From Rhizobium sp. TH135 (GTDB taxonomy: Bacteria > Pseudomonadota > Alphaproteobacteria > Rhizobiales > Rhizobiaceae), in the NCBI RefSeq assembly GCF_002855515.1, contig NZ_PKRP01000009.1, positions 97,868 to 161,867 on the forward strand: a stretch of 64,000 bases of DNA, read 5' to 3'. Below the pieces are notes generated by a model, which saw nothing but the letters and a program-made list of their open reading frames with translations, was not told where the DNA came from and ran no database searches. Position numbers and translations under genes: made by a program. Within the stretch, counting starts at the first letter, position 1, and the number at the start of each line of letters is the position of its first letter. Below are positions 40,041 through 49,252 of this stretch, one piece after another.

Positions 40041-41543
40041 ATGAATGATGACCTCTTCCTTGCTGTCGACGTTGGCACCGGCAGCGTTCGTGCGGCCCTT
40101 ATCGATACGGTTGGACGAATTCTCGCCGTCGTCGCCCGGGAGCATGAGCAAATCGTGCCGCGTTTCGGGTGGTCCGACCAGCGTCCCGAGGATTGGTGGA
40201 CAGGTGTTGCTGCGGCTATAAGACAGGTGCTGCAGGACGTGGACGGTGCGGCACACCGTGTCAGTGCCGTCGCCGCCTGCGGGCAGATGCATGGAACGGT
40301 GCTGGTCGATGACAAAGGGCGGCTGGTCCGCGAAACAGCACCACTCTGGAATGACAAGCGCACGGTCGAGTATGTACTGCGATTTGAGCGCGCACATCCA
40401 CCATCTAGTTATCTTGCGGACTGCGCCAATCCTGCCGCACCCGCTTGGCCGGGGTTCAAGCTGCAATGGCTACGCGACAACGATCGCGAGGCTTGGGATC
40501 GTACCGCGGCCGTTATCATGCCCAAGGATTACATTAACCTGAAGCTGACCGGCGAAATCGCTATGGACCGGACCGATGGCGGTGCGAGCTTCCTCATGGA
40601 TCCGGAAAGTGGCGAATGGTCGAGACGCATGGCGGATCTCCTGGGCCTCGACAGAACAAAGCTAGCGCCGCTGAGAAACCCGACTGAAATACTGGGTCGA
40701 GTGACCGATGAGGCGGCTCGTGAGACAGGCCTTGCCGCCGGCACGCCGGTTCTGGTGGGAGGTGCGGATTACCCAGTGGCTTTGCTAGGCTCTGGTGTCT
40801 GCCAACCCGGCGTCGGCTCGGAGGTCATGGGCACGTCCGCCATCATCACGGCCATCGCCGAAAAACCCCTCCTTGATCCTTCTGTCTGCAACGTCGGCAC
40901 GGTCGAGGGCAACTGGGGCGCCTTCATGCTTCTCGAATCCGGTGGCGACGCGATGCGCTGGGCAAGGCGGGTCTTCCACGAAAAGAAGGCAAGCTACGAG
41001 GAGATTGTTGCCACCGCTGGCAAAGCGCCTGCCGGATCGGACCGTATGTTCTTCATGCCTTATCTCACTGGCGAAAGGCTCGGCGAACACCGCAACGCGC
41101 GTGCTCAGTATTTTGGCATTGGTGCTCAACATGGGCTGGCACATATGCATCGTGCAGTTCTTGAGGGTGTGGCTTTTGCCACCAAGCGACACATCAACAT
41201 CCTAGATGCCATTTCGGGAGAGCCGCTGAAGCGGATCGTTGCCTCCGGCGGCGGCGCAAAAACGGAGCTTTGGATGAAGATCAAGGCAAGTGTCTACGAT
41301 CTTCCAATCCTTGTTCCCCGTGAGCCAGAATGCGGCTTGATCGGCTGTGCGATAATGGCGGCTGCCGCGATCGGACATCATTCCAGCGTGGGCAAGGCTG
41401 CGGAAGCCTATGTCCGCTATGACAGGGAGGTGCTTCCCGTCCCGGAATGGGTTGAAATCTACCGGCCCATGCAGGCGTTTTTCGAGAAGCTCTATCAGCA
41501 CAGCCAGTCGCTGTATGATGACCTCGACCGGTTGCCGCAATGA
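40041..41543 (+). CDS. FGGY-family xylulokinase-like kinase
   Basis: This 500-aa sugar kinase has the phosphate loop LAVDVGTGSVRAALIDTVGR, GWSDQRPEDWWTGVAAAIRQ, CGQMHGTVLVDDKG (sugar site), APLWNDKRTVEYV, and the catalytic-Asp region VGGADYPVALLGSGVCQPG. The C-terminal adenosine motif is KRIVASGGGAKTELWMKIKA. The pattern is closest to xylulokinase. It phosphorylates a ketose produced from the imported substrate, possibly after oxidation by the SDR or polyol dehydrogenase genes downstream. It overlaps the HAD gene by 4 bp. Confidence 0.88.
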   Translation: MNDDLFLAVDVGTGSVRAALIDTVGRILAVVAREHEQIVPRFGWSDQRPEDWWTGVAAAIRQVLQDVDGAAHRVSAVAACGQMHGTVLVDDKGRLVRETAPLWNDKRTVEYVLRFERAHPPSSYLADCANPAAPAWPGFKLQWLRDNDREAWDRTAAVIMPKDYINLKLTGEIAMDRTDGGASFLMDPESGEWSRRMADLLGLDRTKLAPLRNPTEILGRVTDEAARETGLAAGTPVLVGGADYPVALLGSGVCQPGVGSEVMGTSAIITAIAEKPLLDPSVCNVGTVEGNWGAFMLLESGGDAMRWARRVFHEKKASYEEIVATAGKAPAGSDRMFFMPYLTGERLGEHRNARAQYFGIGAQHGLAHMHRAVLEGVAFATKRHINILDAISGEPLKRIVASGGGAKTELWMKIKASVYDLPILVPREPECGLIGCAIMAAAAIGHHSSVGKAAEAYVRYDREVLPVPEWVEIYRPMQAFFEKLYQHSQSLYDDLDRLPQ

Positions 41544-42190
41544 TCATCCGTGCAGTTCTCTTTGACATGGATGGCACGCTGATTGACAGCGAGGGCATGC
41601 ATTATGACGCGACTGAAGCGGTACTGCTTGCTGCAGGCGTTACGGCACCACCAGGTCTTTCGGTCCAGATGACCGGCATGTCCGGTTTCGATTGCCATGC
41701 TCTCCTGGTCCGCCAGACGGGTCTCGCCCTGACCTATGAGAGTTACGTGGCTGCCAAATATGGAGCATTTCTGAAGACGGCACAGGGGCTCGCCTTGAGG
41801 CGTGGCGCAGGTGACGTGCTCTGTTGGCTTGAGAGGCAGGGGCTTCCCTTCGCTGTGGTGTCCAATTCAGACCGCATGTTGATGGATGCGAGCCTAAACG
41901 CCGTCGGTCTGACGAAGCCGGGCCTGATCACGGTCTCGCGCAACGATGTGCGCGAGGGGAAGCCTGCGCCGGAGTCTTATCTCAGGGCAGCCTACCTTAT
42001 GGGGGCCGCTCCTGATGAGTGCCTGGTCGTCGAGGATAGCTATCTGGGGGCTTTGGCAGGCGTGGCCGCTGGCATGCGGGTTATGGGTTGGCCGGAACCC
42101 CACCGACAGGACATCAGATTTCCGGAGGGTGTCGCGCTTTGCGACCCAGATGATCTCGTGTCCACGCTGCAGACGCTGATCATATCCTAA
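41540..42190 (+). CDS. HAD-superfamily phosphatase (beta-phosphoglucomutase-like)
   Basis: The 216-aa protein has all four HAD motifs: LFDMDGTLIDSEG near the start (nucleophile Asp and acid/base Asp), VVSNSD (motif II Ser), the Lys in REGKPAPESYLRAA, and VVEDSYLGALAG (motif IV). The helical cap between motifs I and II makes it a subfamily I enzyme like sugar-phosphate phosphatases and phosphoglucomutases. Its ATG overlaps the kinase stop. It may clear dead-end phosphates or dephosphorylate a pathway intermediate. Confidence 0.88.
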   Translation: MIIRAVLFDMDGTLIDSEGMHYDATEAVLLAAGVTAPPGLSVQMTGMSGFDCHALLVRQTGLALTYESYVAAKYGAFLKTAQGLALRRGAGDVLCWLERQGLPFAVVSNSDRMLMDASLNAVGLTKPGLITVSRNDVREGKPAPESYLRAAYLMGAAPDECLVVEDSYLGALAGVAAGMRVMGWPEPHRQDIRFPEGVALCDPDDLVSTLQTLIIS

Positions 42191-42227
42191 CTTCAATAGG
42201 TTTCTCTCGTCCCGAGGAGGATGGCAC

Positions 42228-43001
42228 ATGTATCTCGAAAAGTTCAAACTTGATGGCAAGATCGCCGTGGTCACCGGAGCGGCGCGAGGCATTGGCCTTG
42301 CCGTAGTTGAAGCGTTGGCGGAGGCCGGTGCGACGGTCGTGCTGACCGACATGAACCCCGAGCTGTTGAATGCGGCCGTCGATGGCTTGAAGGCCAAAGG
42401 TTATCCAGTCGAAGGCGAATTGCTAGACGTGACCGACGTAAAGGGCGTTGATGCAGTCCGCGATCGGGTCTTGTCTCGCCATGACCGCGTCGACATTCTT
42501 GTCAATAACGCCGGGATTGCCATCAGCAACCACCCCGCTGAGGATATGGCGGATGACGTATGGAACAAGGTGATAGACGTCAACCTGAACGGCGTCTTCT
42601 GGTGCTGCCGCGCCTTCGGCAAGTCCATGCTCGAACAGGGCGGGGGATCCATCGTCAATGTGGGCTCCATGTCAGGCTTCGTTGTCAATCGACCGCAGGA
42701 GCAGGCGAACTACAACGCCTCCAAAGCGGCCGTGCACCATCTGACGCGCTCGCTGGCAGCGGAATGGGGGGCGCGAGGCGTGCGCGTCAACTCCGTCGCA
42801 CCGACCTACATCGACACTGAAATGAACAAGTACGTCTACGATGACCCTGAAATGTACCGGCACTGGGTGGGCGGCACCCCGATGAACCGGTTGGGTCGCA
42901 CGGATGAGGTGGCATCTGTAATACTGTTCCTTGCAAGCGAGGCTTCGAGCCTCATGACCGGCTCCATCGTGCTCGCTGATGGGGGCTATGTATGCTGGTG
43001 A
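42228..43001 (+). CDS. short-chain dehydrogenase/reductase
   Basis: This 257-aa classical SDR has the cofactor motif TGAARGIG at 16-23, VVLTDMNPE with the Asp that selects NAD, VNNAGIA, the Ser of VNVGSMSG and the catalytic Tyr-Lys in ANYNASKAAVHH. The C-terminus (SSLMTGSIVLADGGYVCW) is typical of polyol dehydrogenases. It lies 38 bp after the HAD gene behind GAGGAGG. It probably oxidises the imported polyol or its derivative to a ketose. Its end overlaps the start of the next dehydrogenase gene. Confidence 0.9.
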   Translation: MYLEKFKLDGKIAVVTGAARGIGLAVVEALAEAGATVVLTDMNPELLNAAVDGLKAKGYPVEGELLDVTDVKGVDAVRDRVLSRHDRVDILVNNAGIAISNHPAEDMADDVWNKVIDVNLNGVFWCCRAFGKSMLEQGGGSIVNVGSMSGFVVNRPQEQANYNASKAAVHHLTRSLAAEWGARGVRVNSVAPTYIDTEMNKYVYDDPEMYRHWVGGTPMNRLGRTDEVASVILFLASEASSLMTGSIVLADGGYVCW

Positions 43002-44083
43002 ATTCCCAATCCCCCGGACTGTTGAGGGGCGCTCGTTTTCCAGGTCGGTACGTGCAGGGGCCCGGTGCGATCTCGCGGCTTGGCGAGGAAGCTAAGTCTC
43101 TTGGCGACAGGGCGGTGGTCCTGCTCGATCGTGGCATCCACAATCTTCTTCTGGCCGATGTGGAGGCAGCCCTTCAAGGGCATGTAACAGCGGAGATCTG
43201 GCAACACGGAGGCGAATGCTCAGAAAGAGAAATCGCCCTGCTGGTCGAAAGGGCCAAGGGGGTCGGTGCCGAACTTTTAATTGGAGCCGGTGGCGGCAAA
43301 GCCCTGGATACGGCAAAGGCAGCGGCGCGTGATCTGTCGTTGCCGGTCATAATCGTGCCGACGATTGCCGCCTCCGATGCGCCCTGCAGCGCACTCGCCG
43401 TTATCTACAATGATGATGGCTCGGTTGCTTATGACGCGTTCCTACCGAGCAATCCGGATCTGGTGCTTGTCGATACCGCTCTAATCGCCAAGGCGCCGGC
43501 CCGCTTTCTGGCTGCAGGCATTGGTGATGCGCTCGCCACATGGTACGAAGCCGAGAGTTGTCGCCAAAGCGGGGCCGTCAACTGCATGCGTATGCCGGGC
43601 CTTAGTGTGGCCTTTGAGATCGCGCGCTATTGTCGCGATACAATCTTTGAGTACGGTGCGGCGGCGCTCGCTGAATGCGATGCGGATGCGGCGGGGCCGG
43701 CCTTGGAGCGGGTAGTCGAGGCCAACATCTTGCTTTCTGGAATCGGTTTCGAGTCCGGTGGCGTGGCTGCAGCACATGCCATTCATCATGGCCTTTGCGA
43801 GCTCGAGGACGTTCATCATAACCTGCATGGCGAGAAGGTGGCAATCGGTGTGCTTGCGGGTCTCAAGCTGTATGGGAAAAGTGAAGAGTTCGAGCGCGTG
43901 CGAGAGTTCTGCCGATCGGTACGCCTTCCGACGCGGCTAGCTGATATCGGTATTTCGGAAGTGACCGAAGAAAAACTTTCGACAGTCGCCATGCGCGCGT
44001 GCCGACCTGGCGAAATCATCCACAACGAACCGATGGTGGTGAGTGAAGACATGGTCATCACTGCTCTCAAAACCTTGATCTAA
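42992..44083 (+). CDS. iron/zinc-dependent polyol dehydrogenase (GldA-like)
   Basis: This 363-aa member of the iron-containing alcohol dehydrogenase superfamily resembles glycerol dehydrogenase. It has RYVQGPGAISRLGEEAKSLG, the nucleotide loop LLIGAGGGKALDTAKAAARD and IVPTIAASDAPCSALAVIYN. The metal ligands are the Asp in AAGIGDALATWYEAES and the His residues in AHAIHHGLCEL and NLHGEKVAIG. It should oxidise a secondary alcohol next to a terminal hydroxyl, giving a ketose. It overlaps the SDR gene by 10 bp. Two SDRs and this enzyme in one operon point to several oxidation steps or stereoisomers. Confidence 0.9.
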   Translation: MLVNSQSPGLLRGARFPGRYVQGPGAISRLGEEAKSLGDRAVVLLDRGIHNLLLADVEAALQGHVTAEIWQHGGECSEREIALLVERAKGVGAELLIGAGGGKALDTAKAAARDLSLPVIIVPTIAASDAPCSALAVIYNDDGSVAYDAFLPSNPDLVLVDTALIAKAPARFLAAGIGDALATWYEAESCRQSGAVNCMRMPGLSVAFEIARYCRDTIFEYGAAALAECDADAAGPALERVVEANILLSGIGFESGGVAAAHAIHHGLCELEDVHHNLHGEKVAIGVLAGLKLYGKSEEFERVREFCRSVRLPTRLADIGISEVTEEKLSTVAMRACRPGEIIHNEPMVVSEDMVITALKTLI

Positions 44084-44100
44084 GCGGGAGGATTCGACTG

Positions 44101-44847
44101 ATGTCCGATAGCAATGCTTTTGCGCCTGGCTACATGATGAACAAGAAGGTCGTTGTCTCTGGCGGGACGAGTGGCATTGGCCTCGCCATTGCTCGGGGTT
44201 TTGCAGAGGCGGGCGCAGAAGTCACAGCGACCGGAAGCTCCACCGCCCGCCTGTCCGCCGCAGAACAAGAAGCTTCGGCCAAGCTGCGGTTCCAGAAGCT
44301 CGATGTCCGCGACGGAGAGGCAGTTCAAGACTTCTTTGCGAGCCTTAGCAGCCTGCATGTACTCGTTAACTGTCAGGGCGTGGCAAGGCCAGACGAGGAA
44401 TGGGAGGAAGACACTTTCCTCGATGTTATGGATATCAACCTCAACAGTGTGATGCGTCTCTCCCGGGAGGCGTTTCCTCTCCTTAGAGCGGAGGGCGGCA
44501 CCATCATCAACGTTGCATCCATGCTAAGCTACCTCGCGGACGAGTCGGTCCCCTCGTATACGGCTAGCAAAACGGGCATCGTCGGGCTCACCCGCGCACT
44601 GGCGCACAAGTATGGACGGGCCGGGGTGCGGGTCAATGCTGTCGCACCGGGCTATCACCGGACCGATATGACTAAGGCGCTCTGGTCGGTTCCTGACAGT
44701 GAGAAAAGGGTTGCAGGACGTTCCGCCTTAAAGCGTTGGGGAGAGGCACAAGATCTGGTGGGGCCGGCGCTGTTCCTCGCGTCGCCTGCCGCTGCTTTCG
44801 TTACCGGCATAACATTGCCGGTCGATGGCGGCTACCACACTGGTTGA
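44101..44847 (+). CDS. short-chain dehydrogenase/reductase
   Basis: The 248-aa SDR has VVSGGTSGIGLAIARGFAEA (TGxxxGIG variant with SGGTSGIG), TATGSSTARL at the adenosine position, VNCQGVARP in place of NNAG, and the catalytic Ser in INVASMLSY with Tyr-Lys in SYTASKTGIVGL. The C-terminus ITLPVDGGYHTG is usual. The lack of an acidic residue after the second strand (TGSS) hints at NADP use. It is the last gene of the operon, 17 bp after the polyol dehydrogenase gene. Confidence 0.88.
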   Translation: MSDSNAFAPGYMMNKKVVVSGGTSGIGLAIARGFAEAGAEVTATGSSTARLSAAEQEASAKLRFQKLDVRDGEAVQDFFASLSSLHVLVNCQGVARPDEEWEEDTFLDVMDINLNSVMRLSREAFPLLRAEGGTIINVASMLSYLADESVPSYTASKTGIVGLTRALAHKYGRAGVRVNAVAPGYHRTDMTKALWSVPDSEKRVAGRSALKRWGEAQDLVGPALFLASPAAAFVTGITLPVDGGYHTG

Positions 44848-45081
44848 TCCGGACACTACGGCTCCCAAAGTACACCATTGACAAGGTAACGGCGCTTTGC
44901 GCTAGGCTCTATCATTCCATAATGGGACAGGCATTTTTTGTGTGTTGAAGGCGACAGATGACGCAAAAAACGCGGTGCTGAATGATTTTGTTCGGTTCCG
45001 CTGGGTGATAGCTTCTTGCGGGGATTAGGGTAGTTCCGCCAGCAGTCGAGACGTCCTGACGTTCGAGCACGTGAACGTAGC
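44848..45081. other. spacer between converging transcription units; no gene seen
   Basis: Lower-GC sequence between the last rightward SDR gene and the 3' end of the LysR gene. No frame with family features and no clear intrinsic terminator were found. Confidence 0.5.
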
Positions 45082-45975
45082 TCAGACATGCTCCACCAGA
45101 AAATCCAAGAACGCTCGAACGCGGGCTGCCAGGTGATCATGACCTGCAAATACTGCATGGATCTGTTCAGTGTCATCAGGATTGTATTCTTCCAGTACCG
45201 GGATCAGCGTGCCCGCCTGAATGTCCGGCTCCACATGAAACCTGCCGATCCGAGCGAGGCCTAAACCTGAAAGGCACAGGCTTCGTATCGCCCAGCCGCT
45301 GTTGACCGCAGCGTCTCCACTCACGGGCAGACGATAGATGTCGCTAGAGCGGGAATCTCGAAACGGCCACTCGTTTAGACTCCGCCGAAAATTGAATGTG
45401 AGACAATTATGGTCCACTAGCTCGGCGGGTGTCTGAGGAACCCCATGGATCCCCAAATACGCTGGCGAGGCGACGATTACGCGGCGGCTTTCAAGCAGTT
45501 TTCTTGCTCTCAGTGAAGAGTCGTCAAGCAGGCCTGAGCGTATGGCCACATCCGTACGTTCTTCAATCAAGGCAATGACACCATCAGTCAGTGAAACATC
45601 AAGTTGAACCTCTGGATATCGCTCCAGGAATCGAGGCACCAACGGCAATAGGTACCTTTCGCCGAAGCCAAGGGATGAGTTCACCCGCAAGAGGCCGCGA
45701 GGGAGAACTTTGCCTCCTGATGTTACAATCGTCTCCAGCTCGAGAATATCGTCAAGAATACGTCTCGCTTTTTCAAGATAGAGCTCGCCCTCCGAAGTTA
45801 GGGCCATAGCCCGTGTCGATCTGACAATCAGCCTAGTACCAAGCCGATGCTCCAGGCGGCTGATTACCTTACTTACCGCAGAGGGCGACAGCCCAAGCCG
45901 CCTGCCGGCAGCCGAAAAATTGCCGGTCTCTGTTGCTGTCACAAAGACTTCGATCTCCCCTACGCGATTATCCAT
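45082..45975 (-). CDS. LysR-family transcriptional regulator
   Basis: The 297-aa LysR protein has the N-terminal HTH (IEVFVTATETGNFSAAGRRL, GLSPSAVSKVISRLEHRLGT) and an effector-binding domain from about 90 to the end (VNSSLGFGERYLLPLVPRFL, FRRSLNEWPFRDSRSSDIYR). It is divergent from the MFS/LLM/AKR genes with a 143-bp gap, the classical arrangement for LysR control of neighbours. The start is behind AGGATGG. The inducer is unknown; the subgroup with FRDSRSSDIYRLPVSG often regulates redox or quinone-responsive genes, which is only a hint. Confidence 0.92.
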   Translation of the reverse strand: MDNRVGEIEVFVTATETGNFSAAGRRLGLSPSAVSKVISRLEHRLGTRLIVRSTRAMALTSEGELYLEKARRILDDILELETIVTSGGKVLPRGLLRVNSSLGFGERYLLPLVPRFLERYPEVQLDVSLTDGVIALIEERTDVAIRSGLLDDSSLRARKLLESRRVIVASPAYLGIHGVPQTPAELVDHNCLTFNFRRSLNEWPFRDSRSSDIYRLPVSGDAAVNSGWAIRSLCLSGLGLARIGRFHVEPDIQAGTLIPVLEEYNPDDTEQIHAVFAGHDHLAARVRAFLDFLVEHV

Positions 45976-46118
45976 GATCCATCCTGTGAAACCAATTCAT
46001 CAAAGCTTATCCATTTATGATGGTTATCGTTCAAGCCCTCTTCAATCATACTCCGTGTCGGTAAACCCCTAGGACTCTTGTCCATAGATAACTGCATCTC
46101 ACGATCTGAGAGGATCCC

Positions 46119-47300
46119 ATGCCATTAGCAATTTTTGCACTGACTATCGCTGCATATGCGATAGGAACAACAGAGTTCGTGATTGTCGGGCTTCTGCCCA
46201 CGGTTGCTACCGATCTCAACATTACCCTGCCACTCGCCGGTCTTATCGTGAGCGTTTATGCGCTTGGCGTTACATTTGGCGCGCCAATCTTGACCGCACT
46301 GACAGGCAAGATAGAGCGTAAGCCTCTTCTGCTTGGCCTAATGGTGCTGTTCATCCTCGGAAACACCATCGCTGCCCTTTCGCCAGGCTACGAGATACTT
46401 CTCATTGCACGCGTGATAGCCGCGTTCGCTCATGGGGTGTTCTTCAGCGTTGGCGCGACGATCGCTGCTGACCTTGTGCCTGAGAACCGCCGTGCCTCTG
46501 CCATTGCCATGATGTTTATGGGACTCACCGTGGCGATCGTCACAGGTGTTCCGATCGGCACCTACATCGGTCAGATTTTCGGCTGGCGTGCGACCTTCTG
46601 GGTCGTGGCTGCGCTCGGCGTCATTGCCCTTCTTGCTATTGCGCTTCTTCTGCCCAACACTCTCAAGAAGGCGCCGCCAGCGAGCATCCTCGACCAGGTC
46701 CGGGTGCTTGGGTCCGGCCGTCTACTGCTTGTCTTTGCTATGACGGCACTTGGCTACGGTGGTACTTTCGTTGCCTTTACGTTCCTTGCGCCAATCCTTC
46801 AGGACGTCACGGGGTTCTCTGAGTCCAGCGTCAGCCTAATCCTTGTGCTTTACGGTATTGCGATTGCCGCCGGTAACATCGGCGGTGGCAAGATCGCCAA
46901 CCATAATCCTGTTAGGGGGTTGATTGGACTCTTTCTGGCACAGGCCGTTGTACTGTTGGTGTTTTCGTTCACCGCCGTCTCTCCGGTTCTCACTCTTGTC
47001 ACGTTGGCGGCGCTAGGCTTCCTCTCCTTCGCTAACGTGCCTGGCTTGCAGCTTTATGTCGTGCAATTGGCCAAGGAACATCGCCCCGGAGCGGTGGACG
47101 TGGCCTCCGCACTTAACATTGCTGCATTCAATCTCGGCATTGCTATCGGTGCTTGGCTTGGTGGTCTCGTTGTCGACTCGCCGCTGGGTCTTGTTTCTAC
47201 ACCGTGGGTCGGCGCAATCCTGGTCGCTTTCGCCCTGCTGCTGACCATCTGGAGCGCTGCGCTTGACCGTCGTGCGGCTCCATCGCTCAAGGCCGCCTGA
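46119..47300 (+). CDS. MFS transporter (DHA1, arabinose/drug efflux AraJ-like)
   Basis: The 393-aa protein has twelve predicted membrane helices. It begins directly with the first (MPLAIFALTIAAYAIGTTEF) and carries the DHA1 motif A region GAPILTALTGKIERKPLLLG and motif C-like IARVIAAFAHGVFFSVGATI. VGLLPTVATDLN is typical of AraJ-type sugar or drug exporters. It is the first rightward gene after the LysR promoter region and is followed by a strong hairpin. Its likely role is efflux of a toxic organic compound handled by the oxidoreductases downstream. Confidence 0.9.
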   Translation: MPLAIFALTIAAYAIGTTEFVIVGLLPTVATDLNITLPLAGLIVSVYALGVTFGAPILTALTGKIERKPLLLGLMVLFILGNTIAALSPGYEILLIARVIAAFAHGVFFSVGATIAADLVPENRRASAIAMMFMGLTVAIVTGVPIGTYIGQIFGWRATFWVVAALGVIALLAIALLLPNTLKKAPPASILDQVRVLGSGRLLLVFAMTALGYGGTFVAFTFLAPILQDVTGFSESSVSLILVLYGIAIAAGNIGGGKIANHNPVRGLIGLFLAQAVVLLVFSFTAVSPVLTLVTLAALGFLSFANVPGLQLYVVQLAKEHRPGAVDVASALNIAAFNLGIAIGAWLGGLVVDSPLGLVSTPWVGAILVAFALLLTIWSAALDRRAAPSLKAA

Positions 47301-47306
47301 TGAAGA

Positions 47307-47335
47307 CAGGCCCGGTGCCGAATGCACCGGGCCTG
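47307..47335 (+). terminator. perfect 12-bp hairpin after the MFS gene
   Basis: CAGGCCCGGTGC (47307-47318) pairs with GCACCGGGCCTG (47324-47335) around a five-base loop, directly after the MFS stop. Only a weak T/A stretch follows, so it may give partial termination before the LLM gene at 47361. Confidence 0.65.
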
Positions 47336-47360
47336 ATCGACCTTAAATTGGAGCATTCTC

Positions 47361-48401
47361 ATGTCCTTGGCATTAAGTTCTTCGATGTCCCCACAAAAGC
47401 CGGACGCCCTCGATCTCATCCGCAAGCCCCATGGTGGCCTCACCCTCGGTATAGAGCTGCCCCTTGACAATGATTGGGCACCTGCGCGTGAATTGGAGCG
47501 TGTGAGACAAGGCCGCCCCTTTGGTGTCCCTGATCTCACCCATCATCCCGATCTTGTCCGACAGGTTGATCGCTCAGGCTTTTCCGCCGTCTGGATGCGT
47601 GATGTACCTGTTTTTGACCCCAATGGTTTCGGCGATGCCGGTTCCGTCTACGATCCCTTCGTCAATCTGGGCTTCTTGGCTGGGATCACTCAAAACGTGG
47701 CGCTTGGTACCGCAGCGATTGTCTTGCCCTTGCGTCATCCTATGATGGTCGCGAAGGCGGTCGCCTCCGTTGACCAGCTATCTGGCGGGCGTCTCATTCT
47801 CGGTGTGGCCTCCGGTGACCGTCCGGTAGAATACCCCCTGCTCGGACTAGACTTCGAACAGCGTGGGGACGCGTTTCGCAATGCTGTCAGCTATCTGCGC
47901 GACGCCTGGAAAACTGGAGGGCTTCCCATCGGCGTCGGACGCATCGAGCCAAGCCTCGACTTGCTTCCTAAACCTTTGCAAGCTGCCATACCCATGGTCA
48001 TTGCTGGTCGGGGCCGCCAGTCGCCGGATTGGATCTCAGCCAACATGCAAGGGCGTTTTGTTTATCCAAACGGCCTTGAGCGACTGAATGCCCAGGCTCG
48101 GGATTGGACTGCCGCTCGGATGTCTCTTGGTCTTGATCGTGGTGCCTTTATCAGCGCTTTCCACCTCGAACTATCCGACAATCCGGATGAAGAGCTTGCG
48201 CCGCGCCGTTTCGGCGCTCGCGTGGGCCGCAATGCATTTATTGATCACCTGCATGCGCTAGAGAACGCGGGCGTTGACCACTTGGCGCTTCTTCTTCGTC
48301 CTTCAACTCGACCCTTGGCCGAAGTGATCGATGAGCTAGCAAGTGATGTGCTTCCCGCACTTCGTGCACATTCACCCGCTGCAAAGACCGCAGCAGAATA
48401 A
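47361..48401 (+). CDS. LLM-class (luciferase-like) flavin oxidoreductase
   Basis: This 346-aa protein has the luciferase-like TIM-barrel pattern: SGFSAVWMRDVPVFDPNGFG, FLAGITQNVALGTAAIVLPL, HPMMVAKAVASVDQLSGGRL and ILGVASGDRPVEY. These enzymes use FMNH2 or F420 to oxidise or monooxygenate small molecules; FMN is expected in this lineage. The sequence may belong to the BA3436-type oxidoreductase subgroup. It is followed 14 bp later by an aldo/keto reductase gene. Together with the LysR regulator and MFS pump it looks like a xenobiotic or reactive-carbonyl detoxification set. Confidence 0.88.
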   Translation: MSLALSSSMSPQKPDALDLIRKPHGGLTLGIELPLDNDWAPARELERVRQGRPFGVPDLTHHPDLVRQVDRSGFSAVWMRDVPVFDPNGFGDAGSVYDPFVNLGFLAGITQNVALGTAAIVLPLRHPMMVAKAVASVDQLSGGRLILGVASGDRPVEYPLLGLDFEQRGDAFRNAVSYLRDAWKTGGLPIGVGRIEPSLDLLPKPLQAAIPMVIAGRGRQSPDWISANMQGRFVYPNGLERLNAQARDWTAARMSLGLDRGAFISAFHLELSDNPDEELAPRRFGARVGRNAFIDHLHALENAGVDHLALLLRPSTRPLAEVIDELASDVLPALRAHSPAAKTAAE

Positions 48402-48415
48402 CATAGGACAAACTA

Positions 48416-49252
48416 ATGCACACTGTAACTGCGAACGGGTCCATCATTCCGGCGCTCGGGTTCGGCACCTTCCGCATGTCTGGCGCCGACGTGCTGCGGA
48501 TCGTTCCGCATGCCCTGAAACTCGGCTTTCGCCATGTCGATACCGCTCAGATCTACGGCAATGAGGCTGAAGTCGGTGATGCGATTGCGGCTTCCGGCGT
48601 GCCCCGCAGCGATATCTTTCTGACTACCAAGGTATGGGTGGAAAACTACGCGCATGAGGCGTTCTTGACCTCGGTTGAACAGAGCCTCAGGAAGCTGAAG
48701 ACTGATTATGTCGATTTGTTGCTACTGCACTGGCCGAGCGACATTGTCTCACTCGCCGAGCAGGTTGAAGCGCTGAACGAAGTCAAGGATGCTGGTAAGG
48801 TTCGCCATATCGGCGTCTCCAATTTCAACACGACGCTGATGACTGAGGCGGTCAGCCTTTCCAACGCGCCGCTCGTCACCAACCAGATCGAATATCATCC
48901 CTATCTCGATCAGACTGTGGTGATAGAGACTGCCATGAGCGCCGGCATGTCCGTGACCGGCTACTATGGTATGGCCGATGGCAAAGTTTTCACCGATCCG
49001 ATCTTGCAGGACATCGCCGCAAGCCATCGCAAGTCAGTGGCGCAGGTGGTACTTCGCTGGCTAGTGCAACAGCAGGGGATTGTCGCTCTGTCAAAGACAA
49101 TCGCGGAGGCGCGTGTCGCCGAGAACATCGCAATCTTTGACTTTGCACTTTCAGCCGATGAAATGGCCACTATCCATGGTCTCTCAAATCCCAACGGCCG
49201 TATTGTTTCACCGCATGGACTCGCACCTGTCTGGGACAATGCGACACGGTGA
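48416..49252 (+). CDS. aldo/keto reductase (2,5-diketogluconate-reductase-like)
   Basis: This 278-aa AKR has the tetrad in order: Asp and Tyr in FRHVDTAQIYGNEAEVG (about 40-56), Lys in FLTTKVWVEN and His in LLLLHWPSD. VRHIGVSNFNT and QIEYHPYLDQ are family hallmarks. The pattern fits the DkgA/DkgB group, which reduces 2,5-diketogluconate, methylglyoxal and related carbonyls with NADPH. It is the last gene of the LysR-linked set. Confidence 0.9.
   Translation: MHTVTANGSIIPALGFGTFRMSGADVLRIVPHALKLGFRHVDTAQIYGNEAEVGDAIAASGVPRSDIFLTTKVWVENYAHEAFLTSVEQSLRKLKTDYVDLLLLHWPSDIVSLAEQVEALNEVKDAGKVRHIGVSNFNTTLMTEAVSLSNAPLVTNQIEYHPYLDQTVVIETAMSAGMSVTGYYGMADGKVFTDPILQDIAASHRKSVAQVVLRWLVQQQGIVALSKTIAEARVAENIAIFDFALSADEMATIHGLSNPNGRIVSPHGLAPVWDNATR

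Noticed and set aside
44856..45176. 106-codon leftward frame next to the LysR gene
   Set aside because: It overlaps the LysR 3' end in another frame and shows no protein-like pattern.
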